From Bacillota bacterium (lineage in GTDB: Bacteria; Bacillota; Clostridia; Lachnospirales; Lachnospiraceae): a stretch of DNA of 6,968 bases. The DNA lies in NCBI GenBank assembly GCA_023458855.1, contig JAEWWQ010000388.1, positions 1 through 6,968 on the forward strand, read 5' to 3'. The translations under genes were made by a program, and so were the position numbers. The notes below the pieces were generated by a model. It was given only the letters and a program-made list of their open reading frames with translations, made no database searches and had not been told where the DNA came from. Shown here in pieces: positions 1-6,172 of the stretch. Each line of letters starts with the position of its first letter. Within the stretch, counting starts at the first letter, position 1.

Positions 1-66
1 AATGGAAACCGCAAACGTAATAAAAGCTTTCTTGGAAGGTAATTTATTTTCAATCTGATTTTGGGG
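1..66. other. Left-edge non-coding stretch downstream of the SDR gene
   Basis: No gene or canonical terminator is visible here. On the minus strand this is the DNA just after the dehydrogenase stop codon. It has no GC-rich hairpin followed by a T run. The 12-mer CTTTCTTGGAAG at 27-38 recurs at 127-138 inside the dehydrogenase gene, but similarity stops there. The stretch could be an intergenic gap to a gene outside the window. Confidence 0.5.
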
Positions 67-861
67 CTATCTGTGCAATTTTTTATTTCTCTTTCTTGTG
101 AAATTGATTATAATTTTATAAAACAACTTTCTTGGAAGAAAATTAGCCATAATCCGGATTATCTTTGCATCTGCTCCTGGCACACATACTATCTGCCCCT
201 TCCTTAAATCTCTCATTGCCAAATTAACAATTTCTTCTGGATCCATGAATTTCATAAATCCTTTTTTCTTCTTCACAACATTCATTCCTGCACTTGCATG
301 AAAATCCGAATCAATAAAACCTGGGCATACCACTTGCACATTAATATCAGAGTCTATCAGTTCCATATAAAGTCCCTCTGTAAAATTAAGAATGAATAAT
401 TTTGTTGAAGAATATATAACATTTCTTGGCATAACTGCAAAAGCGCCATCGGAAGATATATTAATAATTGTTCCCTTATTCCTAATTAACATCTTCTTTA
501 AAATGTTCTGCGTTAAAATAACGACTGTGTTCATTTGTAAAAACATAATGCGATCCATATCTTCTTTGGGAACTTCCGAAAATATAGGCTTTAATCCAAA
601 TCCTGCATTATTAACCAGTACTTCAATCTCATCATTCCTGATTTCATCAAGAAGATCATTTAAGCCTTGCTCATGTGCCAGATCTACTATAATTACTTTA
701 ACGGTTACGTTATACATATTTTCTATACTTTTTGCATTTGCCTTAATCTTATCCTCTCTTCTTCCGGTAATAATAAGATTGTACCCTTTTTTCGCATATT
801 CCTTTGCGTATGCCAACCCAAGTCCGCTGGTTGCCCCTGTAATTAACGCCGCATTCTTCAT
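67..861 (-). CDS. Short-chain dehydrogenase/reductase (SDR), classical type
   Basis: This is a 264-residue NAD(P)H-dependent oxidoreductase of the classical SDR family. The cofactor-binding glycine motif TGATSGLG is at residues 8-15. GRRED at 33-37 has the basic residues that usually favour NADP. NNAG is at 84-87, and the catalytic tetrad can be read as Asn111, Ser136 or Ser137, Tyr150 and Lys154 (the YSSTK motif), with PG at 180-181. The C-terminal tail is strongly basic (TRKRNKKLHR), following a hydrophobic or amphipathic stretch at about 233-253, which could allow peripheral membrane contact. The start is supported by AGGAG at 869-873, 7 nt upstream of the ATG. The gene begins 20 nt after the methyltransferase stop, so the two are almost certainly co-transcribed. 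The family and cofactor site are clear. The substrate is unknown; oxidation or reduction of a lipid or small carbonyl or alcohol is the usual range of this family. Confidence 0.93.
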   Translation of the reverse strand: MKNAALITGATSGLGLAYAKEYAKKGYNLIITGRREDKIKANAKSIENMYNVTVKVIIVDLAHEQGLNDLLDEIRNDEIEVLVNNAGFGLKPIFSEVPKEDMDRIMFLQMNTVVILTQNILKKMLIRNKGTIINISSDGAFAVMPRNVIYSSTKLFILNFTEGLYMELIDSDINVQVVCPGFIDSDFHASAGMNVVKKKKGFMKFMDPEEIVNLAMRDLRKGQIVCVPGADAKIIRIMANFLPRKLFYKIIINFTRKRNKKLHR

Positions 862-881
862 TGTGTTTCTCCTAAATTCAC

Positions 882-1460
882 TTATATAATGTTATACGCA
901 GTTTTTTTGTAAACCGCACTGTATGCACCCTTGACGACTTTACAATTTTCCCTGTAAAATCCATTACTGATCATCAATTCTTCTATTTCATCTATTGGCA
1001 TACCATCATTTTCTCTTTGTGGTTCTTTAATAAGTAATCTCCCTTGATTCTTCAAAACTCTAAAAAATTCCCTTACTATTCCACTTCTTAATTTCTTTGG
1101 AACCTCATGTAATGCATAAAAAATATATATAATATCAAATGATTTTTCACCCAAATGAAGTTCTGGAAGTTGGCCCACCAAAAAATCAACATTATCATAA
1201 TGTCTCATTCGCCTTTTGGCTTTTCCCATCCAGTATTCTGATATATCCACACAAGTTAAATAACCATTGGATTTGTTAAGTAGTTTTGCCAAATGTCTTG
1301 ACCCTGCACCTGAGCCACTCCCAAAATCTAAAACAGTTTCATTTCCTTTAAATCCCAATTCGTTGATATGCTTTTTATAAATAAAACTAAATGCTCTATT
1401 ATTGCCTAATTCATCAATTAGCTTATACAAAAATGATACGCTTTCATAACCTAAATTCAT
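882..1460 (-). CDS. Class I SAM-dependent methyltransferase
   Basis: The product has 192 residues and a Rossmann-type methyltransferase core. Motif I is VLDFGSGSGAGS, with Asp45 and the glycine loop to about 53. An acidic strand follows (CVDIS, 70-74, Asp72 expected to contact the SAM ribose), then FDIIYIFYALHEV at 108-120 as motif IV and a late strand GRLLIKEP at 140-147. This resembles the UbiE/COG2226 type of small-molecule methyltransferase; the acceptor cannot be told from sequence. GGAGG at 1471-1475 lies 10 nt before the ATG. The gene leads directly into the SDR gene (20-nt gap) and lies downstream of tetR after a 147-bp gap holding a probable second TetR site. Methyltransferase plus reductase suggests a short two-step modification of one substrate, which is an inference from adjacency only. 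Confidence 0.9.
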   Translation of the reverse strand: MNLGYESVSFLYKLIDELGNNRAFSFIYKKHINELGFKGNETVLDFGSGSGAGSRHLAKLLNKSNGYLTCVDISEYWMGKAKRRMRHYDNVDFLVGQLPELHLGEKSFDIIYIFYALHEVPKKLRSGIVREFFRVLKNQGRLLIKEPQRENDGMPIDEIEELMISNGFYRENCKVVKGAYSAVYKKTAYNII

Positions 1461-1523
1461 TTAAATTTTTCCTCCATGATTTTGACATTTTGCGTTCCCT
1501 AACTAGGCCTTTTTATGTTTCTT

Positions 1524-1529
1524 ATTTTA
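1524..1529 (-). promoter_or_regulatory. Possible -10 box for the methyltransferase-SDR pair
   Basis: The minus strand reads TAAAAT here, about 64 bp upstream of the methyltransferase ATG and 8 bp from the edge of the 1537-1563 palindrome. No good -35 exists at 16-18 bp, so an independent promoter is only tentative. The spacing to the palindrome resembles the tetR promoter, where 9 bp separate the -10 from its operator. Confidence 0.35.
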
Positions 1530-1536
1530 ACGCTAT

Positions 1537-1563
1537 TGAATCTCGTTCATTGATGCTTGTTCA
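1537..1563. promoter_or_regulatory. Putative TetR operator upstream of the methyltransferase
   Basis: This is a 27-bp interrupted dyad centred on T1550: TGAA at 1537-1540, TCA at 1547-1549, TGA at 1551-1553 and TTCA at 1560-1563. The same four blocks at the same spacings occur in the 27-bp palindrome at 2210-2236 over the tetR -35, and 17 of 27 positions are identical between the two. The agreement suggests the same protein, the adjacent TetR, binds both. Part of it also appears as a GTTCATT direct repeat (1545-1551 and 1559-1565). Confidence 0.5.
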
Positions 1564-1580
1564 TTCGATAGTGATTTTTT

Positions 1581-1603
1581 TACCTCGGATATGAACCGAG
1601 GTA
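1581..1603. other. Stem-loop just after the tetR stop, without a T tract
   Basis: This is a perfect 8-bp inverted repeat (TACCTCGG and CCGAGGTA) around a 7-nt loop, beginning 4 bp past the tetR stop on the minus strand. In the minus-strand RNA the stem runs into seven As, not Us, so it is not a canonical intrinsic terminator in that direction. The T run lies on its 5' side on the plus strand. It might cap the tetR mRNA, be an RNA processing site, or be a protein-binding dyad. Confidence 0.45.
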
Positions 1604-1607
1604 TCTA

Positions 1608-2171
1608 TCATTTCAATAATAATTTGATGATCGACATTACTTTGTCTGCTTTTTCTTCTGGTGTCAGGGAATCATCATTTACGATCGGGGATTGTCCATA
1701 TACAATAAACTTTGATATACTTCTAGGATCTTCAACTCGTAATTGTCCCTTTTTGTTCAGGCGGACAATAAAATTTTCTATATAAGGCTGAACCTTTTCA
1801 TTCATTACTATTTCTAACTGTTTGTGAAATAATTGGTTTCCATCCCCATGAAAAAAATCATGATACTTTTCTTTTCCATCATTTCTGATAAAAACAGTCA
1901 CTATTTTTTCATAATACGTATCCAATGATTCTTCTTCGCCTTGCAAAATTTCAATTAGAGGTGCAATACACTCATCTGCATACAAAGTTATGGCATATTC
2001 ATATAATTCATATTTAGATTTGAAATAGTTATAGCAAAGACCTGGAACTACATTGACTGCCTTTGCAATATCTTTCATAGAAGTTGATTCATAACCTTTT
2101 TCACAGAAAAGTCTCATGGCACTATCTGCTATTTCACGTTTACGGACTTCTGGTTCTTTTGATATTCTCAT
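1608..2171 (-). CDS. TetR/AcrR-family transcriptional regulator
   Basis: This 187-residue one-component regulator is of normal TetR length. The N-terminal DNA-binding domain covers about 8-56: the helix-turn-helix spans TSMKDIAKAVNVVPGLCYNYF (30-50), followed by the family-typical KSKYEL. The all-helical C-terminal half (about 60-185) is the variable ligand and dimer domain and gives no clue to the ligand. The start is fixed by AGGAGG at 2178-2183, 6 nt before the ATG, and by a consensus promoter immediately upstream. It is the first gene of a leftward set with the methyltransferase and SDR, and the two matching palindromes at 2210-2236 and 1537-1563 suggest it represses itself and that pair. 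The family call is firm; the targets are inferred. Confidence 0.93.
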   Translation of the reverse strand: MRISKEPEVRKREIADSAMRLFCEKGYESTSMKDIAKAVNVVPGLCYNYFKSKYELYEYAITLYADECIAPLIEILQGEEESLDTYYEKIVTVFIRNDGKEKYHDFFHGDGNQLFHKQLEIVMNEKVQPYIENFIVRLNKKGQLRVEDPRSISKFIVYGQSPIVNDDSLTPEEKADKVMSIIKLLLK

Positions 2172-2194
2172 TTACCGCCTCCTCGTATAAATTC

Positions 2195-2223
2195 ATTATA
2201 AGCGTTTACTGAATATCTGTCAA
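2195..2223 (-). promoter_or_regulatory. Consensus sigma-A promoter of tetR
   Basis: On the minus strand TTGACA (2223-2218) and TATAAT (2200-2195) are separated by exactly 17 bp, a perfect match to the housekeeping consensus in both boxes. The -10 ends 23 bp before the tetR start codon, leaving a very short leader with AGGAGG. Such a strong promoter for a regulator is normally held down by a repressor, consistent with the palindrome over its -35. Confidence 0.85.
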
Positions 2224-2236
2224 TGACACTTATTCA
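2210..2236. promoter_or_regulatory. 27-bp palindromic operator over the tetR -35
   Basis: The dyad is centred on A2223. The left half is TGAATA (2210-2215) and TGTCA (2218-2222); the right half is TGACA (2224-2228) and TATTCA (2231-2236). All 11 base pairs in these blocks match, and only the two 2-bp spacers do not. The site covers the -35 and upstream spacer of the tetR promoter, the expected place for autorepression. It shares its skeleton with 1537-1563. Confidence 0.72.
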
Positions 2237-2259
2237 AAGAAGCGTCGCTCTTTTTTTCT

Positions 2260-3166
2260 CTATCTTATTTTCCTATCCACTCGATGGTTATGCATAATTT
2301 TAAACTTTATCATAATTTCATATTCTTGATTCATTTTGTATAATGTATCCTCAATTATTTCTCTAATTTCGTTTTCTCTTTTTTCTAATTTCATTGGTAA
2401 GCAGATATCAACATGAATAACCTTATATTTTTCACCTTGCACAATTCTGAAATTCTGAACTGGAATTGTTTCGTCTATCTTCTTGATTTTTTCGACTATT
2501 GTAGAATATATCCGTTCCTCATTTTCATCCCTGATCAGATAGTTCATCTGAATCATACTGTCACACCCTAACTCCTGATATAATGCATAAGAGATATCTT
2601 CAGGAATACATTTTATTAATGCAAAATTTTCCTGTTCAGAAACCTCTATTTTCATCGCCACCATAAATCTTCCTTCCCAACAATCCTTTTCCCCGTCTCC
2701 TTGATTGAAGAATAACCCGTATAAATGATGAAAATGGAAACAATCATTCCACACCAGCCATCGCTTTCATTGTCTCTGAATCTTCCCTGATCTCTGCTTT
2801 TCTATAATAGCAATACATATAAAATTTTACTATGATTGATACGATTAGAATAAGGAAAACTACAAAACTAACTGTTATATCTTTCGGATGCCTGATACTC
2901 GCCCAAGATGTTTGTATTAATTCATACCCAGCAAGCATCACAACCATTGAACTGAACAGGCTCACCATCCATTCCATTCGTCCATGACCAAGAGGATGCT
3001 TTTCTCCCTTCCCGCATCCTGCAATTTTAACTCCTAATAAAGCTATCACTGCATTTCCAGCATCTAAGAGATTATTCCATGCATCAGCAGTAATTGCCAG
3101 AGAACCACTTATCATTCCAATAAGAAATTTACCAATAAACAATACTATATTTAATAAAACAGCCAT
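2260..3166 (-). pseudogene. Cation diffusion facilitator (CDF) transporter, broken by internal deletions
   Basis: This is a remnant of a CDF-family metal/proton antiporter (FieF/MamM type), readable in three pieces. Piece 1 (about 2760-3166) starts at MAVLLNIVLF and carries ADAWNNLLDA, the family hallmark HPLGHGRMEW and two further membrane segments, ending near KAMA. It lacks the usual first 20-30 residues, and a stop lies directly upstream in frame. Piece 2, in a different frame (about 2696-2752), reads GMIVSIFIIYTGYSSIKET, which is CDF membrane helix 6; helix 5 is missing between the two. Piece 3, in a third frame (2260 to about 2670), is the cytoplasmic dimerisation domain: VAMKIEV, ELGCDSMIQMN, IPVQNFRIVQGEKYKVIHVD and IEDTLYKMNQEYEIMIK align by eye with that domain, but its first 40 or so residues are absent. 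The missing blocks and frame changes rule out a full transporter. A small product from piece 3 alone is possible but unlikely to transport. The first ATG follows the MATE stop with no gap (TAGATG). Confidence 0.82.
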
Positions 3167-3915
3167 CTATTTCACCTGCATTCTATAATTTATTCGATAC
3201 GCAAACATTCCTGTTAGAAGAACATTACCAATATCCGCAATGGGCTGTGAAAATAGCACACCCTGCACCCCAAAGATTCTAGGCAAAATCAAAACAAGCG
3301 GAATAAAAAATACTCCCTGTCGGCTATGCTCAAGATACCACCTTGTTTTGATTTTCCAAGTGCCAGATAAAAGGTACCATAAACCAGTTGAAAGCCTAAC
3401 GTTACAAATACAATACTATTTAAAATAAGGGCTTCTTGCCCTACTTTCATAACAATGGAATTATTTTTGTGGTAGAAACCATATTTGCTATCAATGTTGC
3501 TACTGCGGCCCCCATTACTCCCATATGGAATCCATATATCATAAGAGGATCCAAGCCTGCATTAAGGATGCCGCCAATTAGCATTGCAAACATACTGAAT
3601 CTTGATGCACCTTCTGAGGTTATAATATTATTGACTGTTACATTAAACACACTAAACAGCAGACTGCTAATGAAAACATAACCGTATTGATGCGCATACG
3701 GTAGTATCGTTGGTGTTGCACCCAGATTTTTAAGAATGGGTGTCATAAACAGTAATATAAAAAGAATATACATTACGCCAGTAAACAAACTGCTGATCAA
3801 AGCTGTGGAATGCAGCAATTAACATGCCCACCATCGTGGGAACTCCAAGCTTTAAAAGTGCTGTTGACACTTTTTCATCTTTTAATAAAAACAACTTCTT
3901 TGATTCATTTTCCAT
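3167..3915 (-). pseudogene. MATE-family multidrug exporter, broken by internal deletions and a frameshift
   Basis: This was a MATE efflux gene, normally about 440-460 codons and here about 250. The intact start MENESKKLFLLKDEKVSTAL followed by LGVPTMVGMLI (ATG at 3915, GAGG at 3924-3927, 8 nt spacing; preferred over the ATG at 3921, which is too close) runs to about 3805. The frame then shifts into HSTALISSLFTG, with about 60 residues of the first helices lost. The second piece (NLGATPTILPYA, NVTVNNIITSEGASRF, LIGGILNAGLDPLMIYGF) runs to ANMVSTT near 3465. The middle and much of the second half are missing up to KVGQEALILNSIVF and LGFQLVYGTFYLALGKSKQGG. A single-base loss near 3318-3324 (AGCATAGCC then GACAGG) shifts frame once more into QGVFFIPLVLILPRIFGVQG, LFSQPIADIGNVLLTG and the stop at 3167. 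The gene is non-functional as read. It sits directly downstream of marR behind a perfect palindrome, so it was the natural target of that regulator. Confidence 0.87.
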
Positions 3916-3952
3916 GATCATTTCCTCTTTTCGTATTTAGTATTTAGTATGT

Positions 3953-3977
3953 ATACAGTATAGTTGCTATACTGTAT
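3953..3977. promoter_or_regulatory. Perfect 25-bp palindrome, putative MarR operator before the MATE remnant
   Basis: The arms are ATACAGTATAG (3953-3963) and CTATACTGTAT (3967-3977) around a TTG centre, all 11 bp paired. It lies in the 73-bp gap between the marR stop and the MATE start. A related site with the core GTATAG-N3-CTATAC overlaps the marR promoter at 4486-4510. There is no T tract after it, so it is not read as a terminator. MarR dimers typically bind dyads of this size. Confidence 0.72.
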
Positions 3978-3988
3978 GGGCAAAAAAA

Positions 3989-4456
3989 TTATTTTTCATC
4001 TTTATCACCCTTCAATTTCTCATCCAGCATATCGTCAAACATATGAAGCATTTCTTCCATCTTTTTGTATAACTCATCCGGCATATCCCTAAGCATTATA
4101 AAAAGTTTTTCGTTAGAAGCCTTATGAAATTCTTTATGCCCTTCATATGCCTTTTGTCCAAGCTCAGTAAGCTCAAGTCTCACTTCTGTATCTGAGTTTG
4201 GAGAAACACTTTTTTTCACCGCACCTTTATCAACTAACTTATAAATCATCTGGGAGGCTGCACCCTTTGTAATCCCCTGACAGGATGCCAGGCGAGTAAT
4301 ATTAATGTCTTCCATTTCTCCGATTGCTTCAATGGTATGTATTTCTACCCTTGAAAATGTTAAATCTGTCCCATAATGTCTTTGCTTATTTTCTGTTTGA
4401 TTATATTTATGAATTGTACGCTCCATCAAAGCTGATATTGCTCTATAATCTCTCAT
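3989..4456 (-). CDS. MarR-family transcriptional regulator
   Basis: The product is 155 residues, the normal MarR length, and uninterrupted. A winged helix-turn-helix fills the middle. Helices before it run to about 48, then INITRLASCQGITKGAASQ (51-69) forms the HTH, with the recognition helix from Thr63 to about Lys77. The wing is SPNSDTEVRLELTELG at 85-100, and a charged C-terminal dimerisation helix runs from about 104 to the end. The lone Cys59 might be redox-sensitive, but nothing proves it. GAGGG at 4463-4467 lies 6 nt before the ATG. The promoter and an operator-like dyad lie at 4486-4536, and a stronger dyad lies before the downstream MATE remnant. This suggests an autoregulated repressor of drug efflux whose cargo genes have since decayed. 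Confidence 0.93.
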   Translation of the reverse strand: MRDYRAISALMERTIHKYNQTENKQRHYGTDLTFSRVEIHTIEAIGEMEDINITRLASCQGITKGAASQMIYKLVDKGAVKKSVSPNSDTEVRLELTELGQKAYEGHKEFHKASNEKLFIMLRDMPDELYKKMEEMLHMFDDMLDEKLKGDKDEK

Positions 4457-4485
4457 CTGTTTCCCTCTTCAATTGTTTAGATTCA

Positions 4486-4510
4486 ATACTGTATAGTATC
4501 TATACATATA
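4486..4510. promoter_or_regulatory. Putative MarR autoregulatory operator
   Basis: The left arm is ATACTGTATAG (4486-4496), the centre TAT, and the right arm starts CTATACA (4500-4506). The perfect part is TGTATAG-N3-CTATACA (4490-4506). The core GTATAG-N3-CTATAC is the same as in the perfect palindrome at 3953-3977, and 10 of 11 left-arm bases agree. It overlaps the marR -10 box and the expected transcription start. Confidence 0.62.
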
Positions 4511-4536
4511 ATATTGCCTTAAATTCTAATTGTCAA
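4508..4536 (-). promoter_or_regulatory. marR promoter, with its -35 inside the end of merR
   Basis: On the minus strand TTGACA (4536-4531) and TATTAT (4513-4508) are 17 bp apart, with a full-consensus -35 and one mismatch in the -10. The -35 falls inside the last codons of the merR gene, whose final residues are YIDN followed by TAG at 4528-4526. The -10 overlaps the operator-like dyad at 4486-4510. Confidence 0.75.
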
Positions 4537-5293
4537 TATATTTAATACTTGTTACTATTGTTACACTCATTTTACCTTCTTCCATTTTATATTTCTCGTA
4601 TATGTTTTTAATTGACAAGCTATTCTTTTCTGCATATTCAAATAATGCTTGATACGCTTCAGCCTTCAAGCTTATTTCAGTACATTCAGCCTTAATACAA
4701 TATTCCTTCTCTTGATTTCGAACTCTTTCCTTATTTTCGTTAAAGGTATAAGAAAATATTTCCGAAATGCTATGAGAGTTCTCATCCATATTCATTTTAA
4801 AAATATGAGATCCTTTTAAGGAAATTCCTTTTGCGTTTTCATAAAACAGTCCGATATTCTTTTGTATCTCTTCCATTTCGCAATTTACGCTCATATAGTA
4901 TACAAGGCCTTTTTCAATAAAGTATCCCTTTTCAATATTAAAAGAAGATTTATCAGTTATATATTCACTCCCTTTTTTATAATTCAAAATTAAGTGTTTT
5001 TGCCTTTCTAATAAACGCTGCTCTTCTTCTATTTCACGCAAACGCTTGTTATAGCATTCCGTTTCCTGCGCATCGTCTTGACTGTTTAATATTTTGCTAA
5101 TCAAATCCAAAGGAATTCCAATATCTTTAAGCCGAATAATTTCTTTCATAACAGCAATCTGGTTTTCTTTATAATATCTGTATTGATTTTTTTCATCAAC
5201 AAAAGCTGGTTTAAACAATCCAATATCATCATAGTATCTTAACGTTTTTTTATTCAGTTGAAACATAACAGAAAACTGACCAATACTATACAT
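4526..5293 (-). CDS. MerR-family regulator with GyrI-like effector-binding domain
   Basis: The 255-residue product starts with the MerR DNA-binding region: HTH at about 3-22 (IGQFSVMFQLNKKTLRYYDD), then GLFKP and the wing around NQYRYY (36-41), with the second helical pair to about 70. A charged coiled coil (about 75-107, rich in E, R and L) is the dimer helix. Residues about 118-253 form a domain laid out like the GyrI/BmrR/BltR effector domain (GLVYYMSVNCEMEEI near 129-143, final strands SVTIVTSIKYI). There is no cysteine metal-site signature of the CueR or ZntR kind, so an organic ligand is more likely. AAAGGAGG at 5302-5309 lies inside the end of the upstream hydrolase gene, 8 nt before the ATG. 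The ATG directly follows the hydrolase stop, so the two are translationally linked. It probably activates the operon promoter at 6170-6200. Confidence 0.92.
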   Translation of the reverse strand: MYSIGQFSVMFQLNKKTLRYYDDIGLFKPAFVDEKNQYRYYKENQIAVMKEIIRLKDIGIPLDLISKILNSQDDAQETECYNKRLREIEEEQRLLERQKHLILNYKKGSEYITDKSSFNIEKGYFIEKGLVYYMSVNCEMEEIQKNIGLFYENAKGISLKGSHIFKMNMDENSHSISEIFSYTFNENKERVRNQEKEYCIKAECTEISLKAEAYQALFEYAEKNSLSIKNIYEKYKMEEGKMSVTIVTSIKYIDN

Positions 5294-6139
5294 CTAATTT
5301 TCCTCCTTTACCCTTAATGAGGGAATATTGTATAATTGGTGATGCTCATATCTCTCATAATCTGTTCTTTTGAGATAGGCTGTTGCGCATTGCACAAGCA
5401 TCTGTATCGTCAATTCATTAAGTTTTTCTCCCATTTCTTTAGAAGCTTCCTTCGGATATCCAAGATGTCCATAATCTTTTGTTGCAGCACTGACTACTTG
5501 AGGCACAATCATATCTCTTCCATTAATCTTAATATCTGGCTGATCCCTGTAATTTTCATGAACAAGATCCGGTCTGATTACAAGCATATTTGAAGTCTCA
5601 ATCCAGCCTGCATGAAAATCGTCTGAAAATTGTTTCATATGCTTTTCCATACCTATAGCGTCTTCTGTTTTCATAGAAACTTTACCTGAAAAAACAGCTC
5701 CCATAGGGGAAAATGCAATCACGCCACTCTCATTTTTAATTCTTTCACAGGCTTGCTCGATAGCAATTGTATGCCTTGGATCAGCATGCCCTGAAATCAC
5801 AATGACATTTTTAATTCCCCATTCAACCACATTACGGATTGTAGCAAGTATTAAATCATAGAACAATTTCTGAGATAGGTGTATATTACCTGGAAACCCA
5901 TTCATAACTGCATGCCCATAAGGTATCACAGGCAATGTAATAAATGTATATTCACTAAATTCATTTTCCAGTTTTTTTATAGTATTTTCTATCCAAAACT
6001 GTGTTTCATAAACATCAACGCCTAATGGCAAATGTCTACCATGTTCCTCAATAGGAGCAGCTCCAATAAACAGAACTGTTTTATTCTTATCCATTTCCTG
6101 CAAATCATTCCATCTAATTTCCATTACATTTTGTATCAT
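5294..6139 (-). CDS. Creatininase-family amidohydrolase
   Basis: This 281-residue protein belongs to the creatininase/MftE family of metal-dependent enzymes that hydrolyse cyclic or linear amide bonds. Visible family signatures are IEEHGRHLPLGVD (30-42), giving candidate metal ligands Glu32, His36 and Asp42 with His33 adjacent. Next come PVIPYGHAVMNGFPG (70-84), GHAD (117-120; His118, with Asp120 in the place where creatininase has a second acidic ligand), and HAGWIETS (176-183; His176 and Glu181). Two departures are visible. The usual NGHGGN-like loop is SGHADPRH, and the residue after HAG, commonly Glu in this family, is Trp179. These suggest a shifted substrate. AGGAGG at 6147-6152 lies 7 nt before the ATG. 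The gene is first in an operon with merR and is driven by a MerR-type promoter, so its substrate may be, or may resemble, the compound the regulator senses. Creatinine itself is not implied. Confidence 0.9.
   Translation of the reverse strand: MIQNVMEIRWNDLQEMDKNKTVLFIGAAPIEEHGRHLPLGVDVYETQFWIENTIKKLENEFSEYTFITLPVIPYGHAVMNGFPGNIHLSQKLFYDLILATIRNVVEWGIKNVIVISGHADPRHTIAIEQACERIKNESGVIAFSPMGAVFSGKVSMKTEDAIGMEKHMKQFSDDFHAGWIETSNMLVIRPDLVHENYRDQPDIKINGRDMIVPQVVSAATKDYGHLGYPKEASKEMGEKLNELTIQMLVQCATAYLKRTDYERYEHHQLYNIPSLRVKEEN
5302..5309 (-). promoter_or_regulatory. Full-consensus ribosome binding site of merR inside the hydrolase gene
   Basis: The minus strand reads AAAGGAGG, 8 nt before the merR ATG, within the last codons of the creatininase-family gene. 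The hydrolase stop TAG (5296-5294) and merR ATG (5293-5291) abut. A terminating ribosome can therefore re-initiate at once, so regulator and enzyme are probably made in a fixed ratio. Confidence 0.8.
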
Positions 6140-6157
6140 AATAAATCCTCCTAGAAT

Positions 6158-6172
6158 AATGATAATATCATT
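6158..6172. repeat. 15-bp palindrome near the transcription start of the hydrolase operon
   Basis: AATGATA (6158-6164) and TATCATT (6166-6172) form a perfect 7-bp dyad around A6165. It partly overlaps the -10 box at 6170-6175 and covers the expected transcription start. It may be a second protein site or chance in AT-rich DNA. Confidence 0.35.

Noticed and set aside
27..138. CTTTCTTGGAAG repeated exactly 100 bp apart (27-38 and 127-138)
   Set aside because: Similarity ends at 12 bp, one copy is inside the SDR coding sequence, and the flanks do not match, so chance is the simplest explanation.
392..889. Plus-strand 165-codon open frame opposite the SDR gene
   Set aside because: It lies antisense to a gene with all SDR motifs, shows no family signature, and has the hydrophobic composition expected of an antisense shadow.
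2237..2258. Possible terminator with a T run between the CDF remnant and tetR
   Set aside because: The potential stem around GCGTCGC is too short and mismatched, and the T run lies on the plus strand where no gene is being transcribed.
2260..2754. A stand-alone 164-residue novel protein
   Set aside because: From VAMKIEV onward it follows the CDF cytoplasmic domain, and another frame of the same DNA reads CDF helix 6, so it is the tail of a broken transporter rather than a new gene.
3240..3681. Plus-strand open frames over the MATE remnant
   Set aside because: The minus strand here carries clear MATE motifs. The plus frames are short, have no recognisable domain, and arise antisense to the pseudogene.
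3932..3954. Short tandem GTATTTA repeats before the MATE remnant
   Set aside because: There are only two full copies and a partial one of a 7-bp AT-rich unit, with no evidence of a functional repeat.
5336..5593. Plus-strand 85-codon open frame over the creatininase-family gene
   Set aside because: It is antisense to a well-conserved gene and has no supporting motif.
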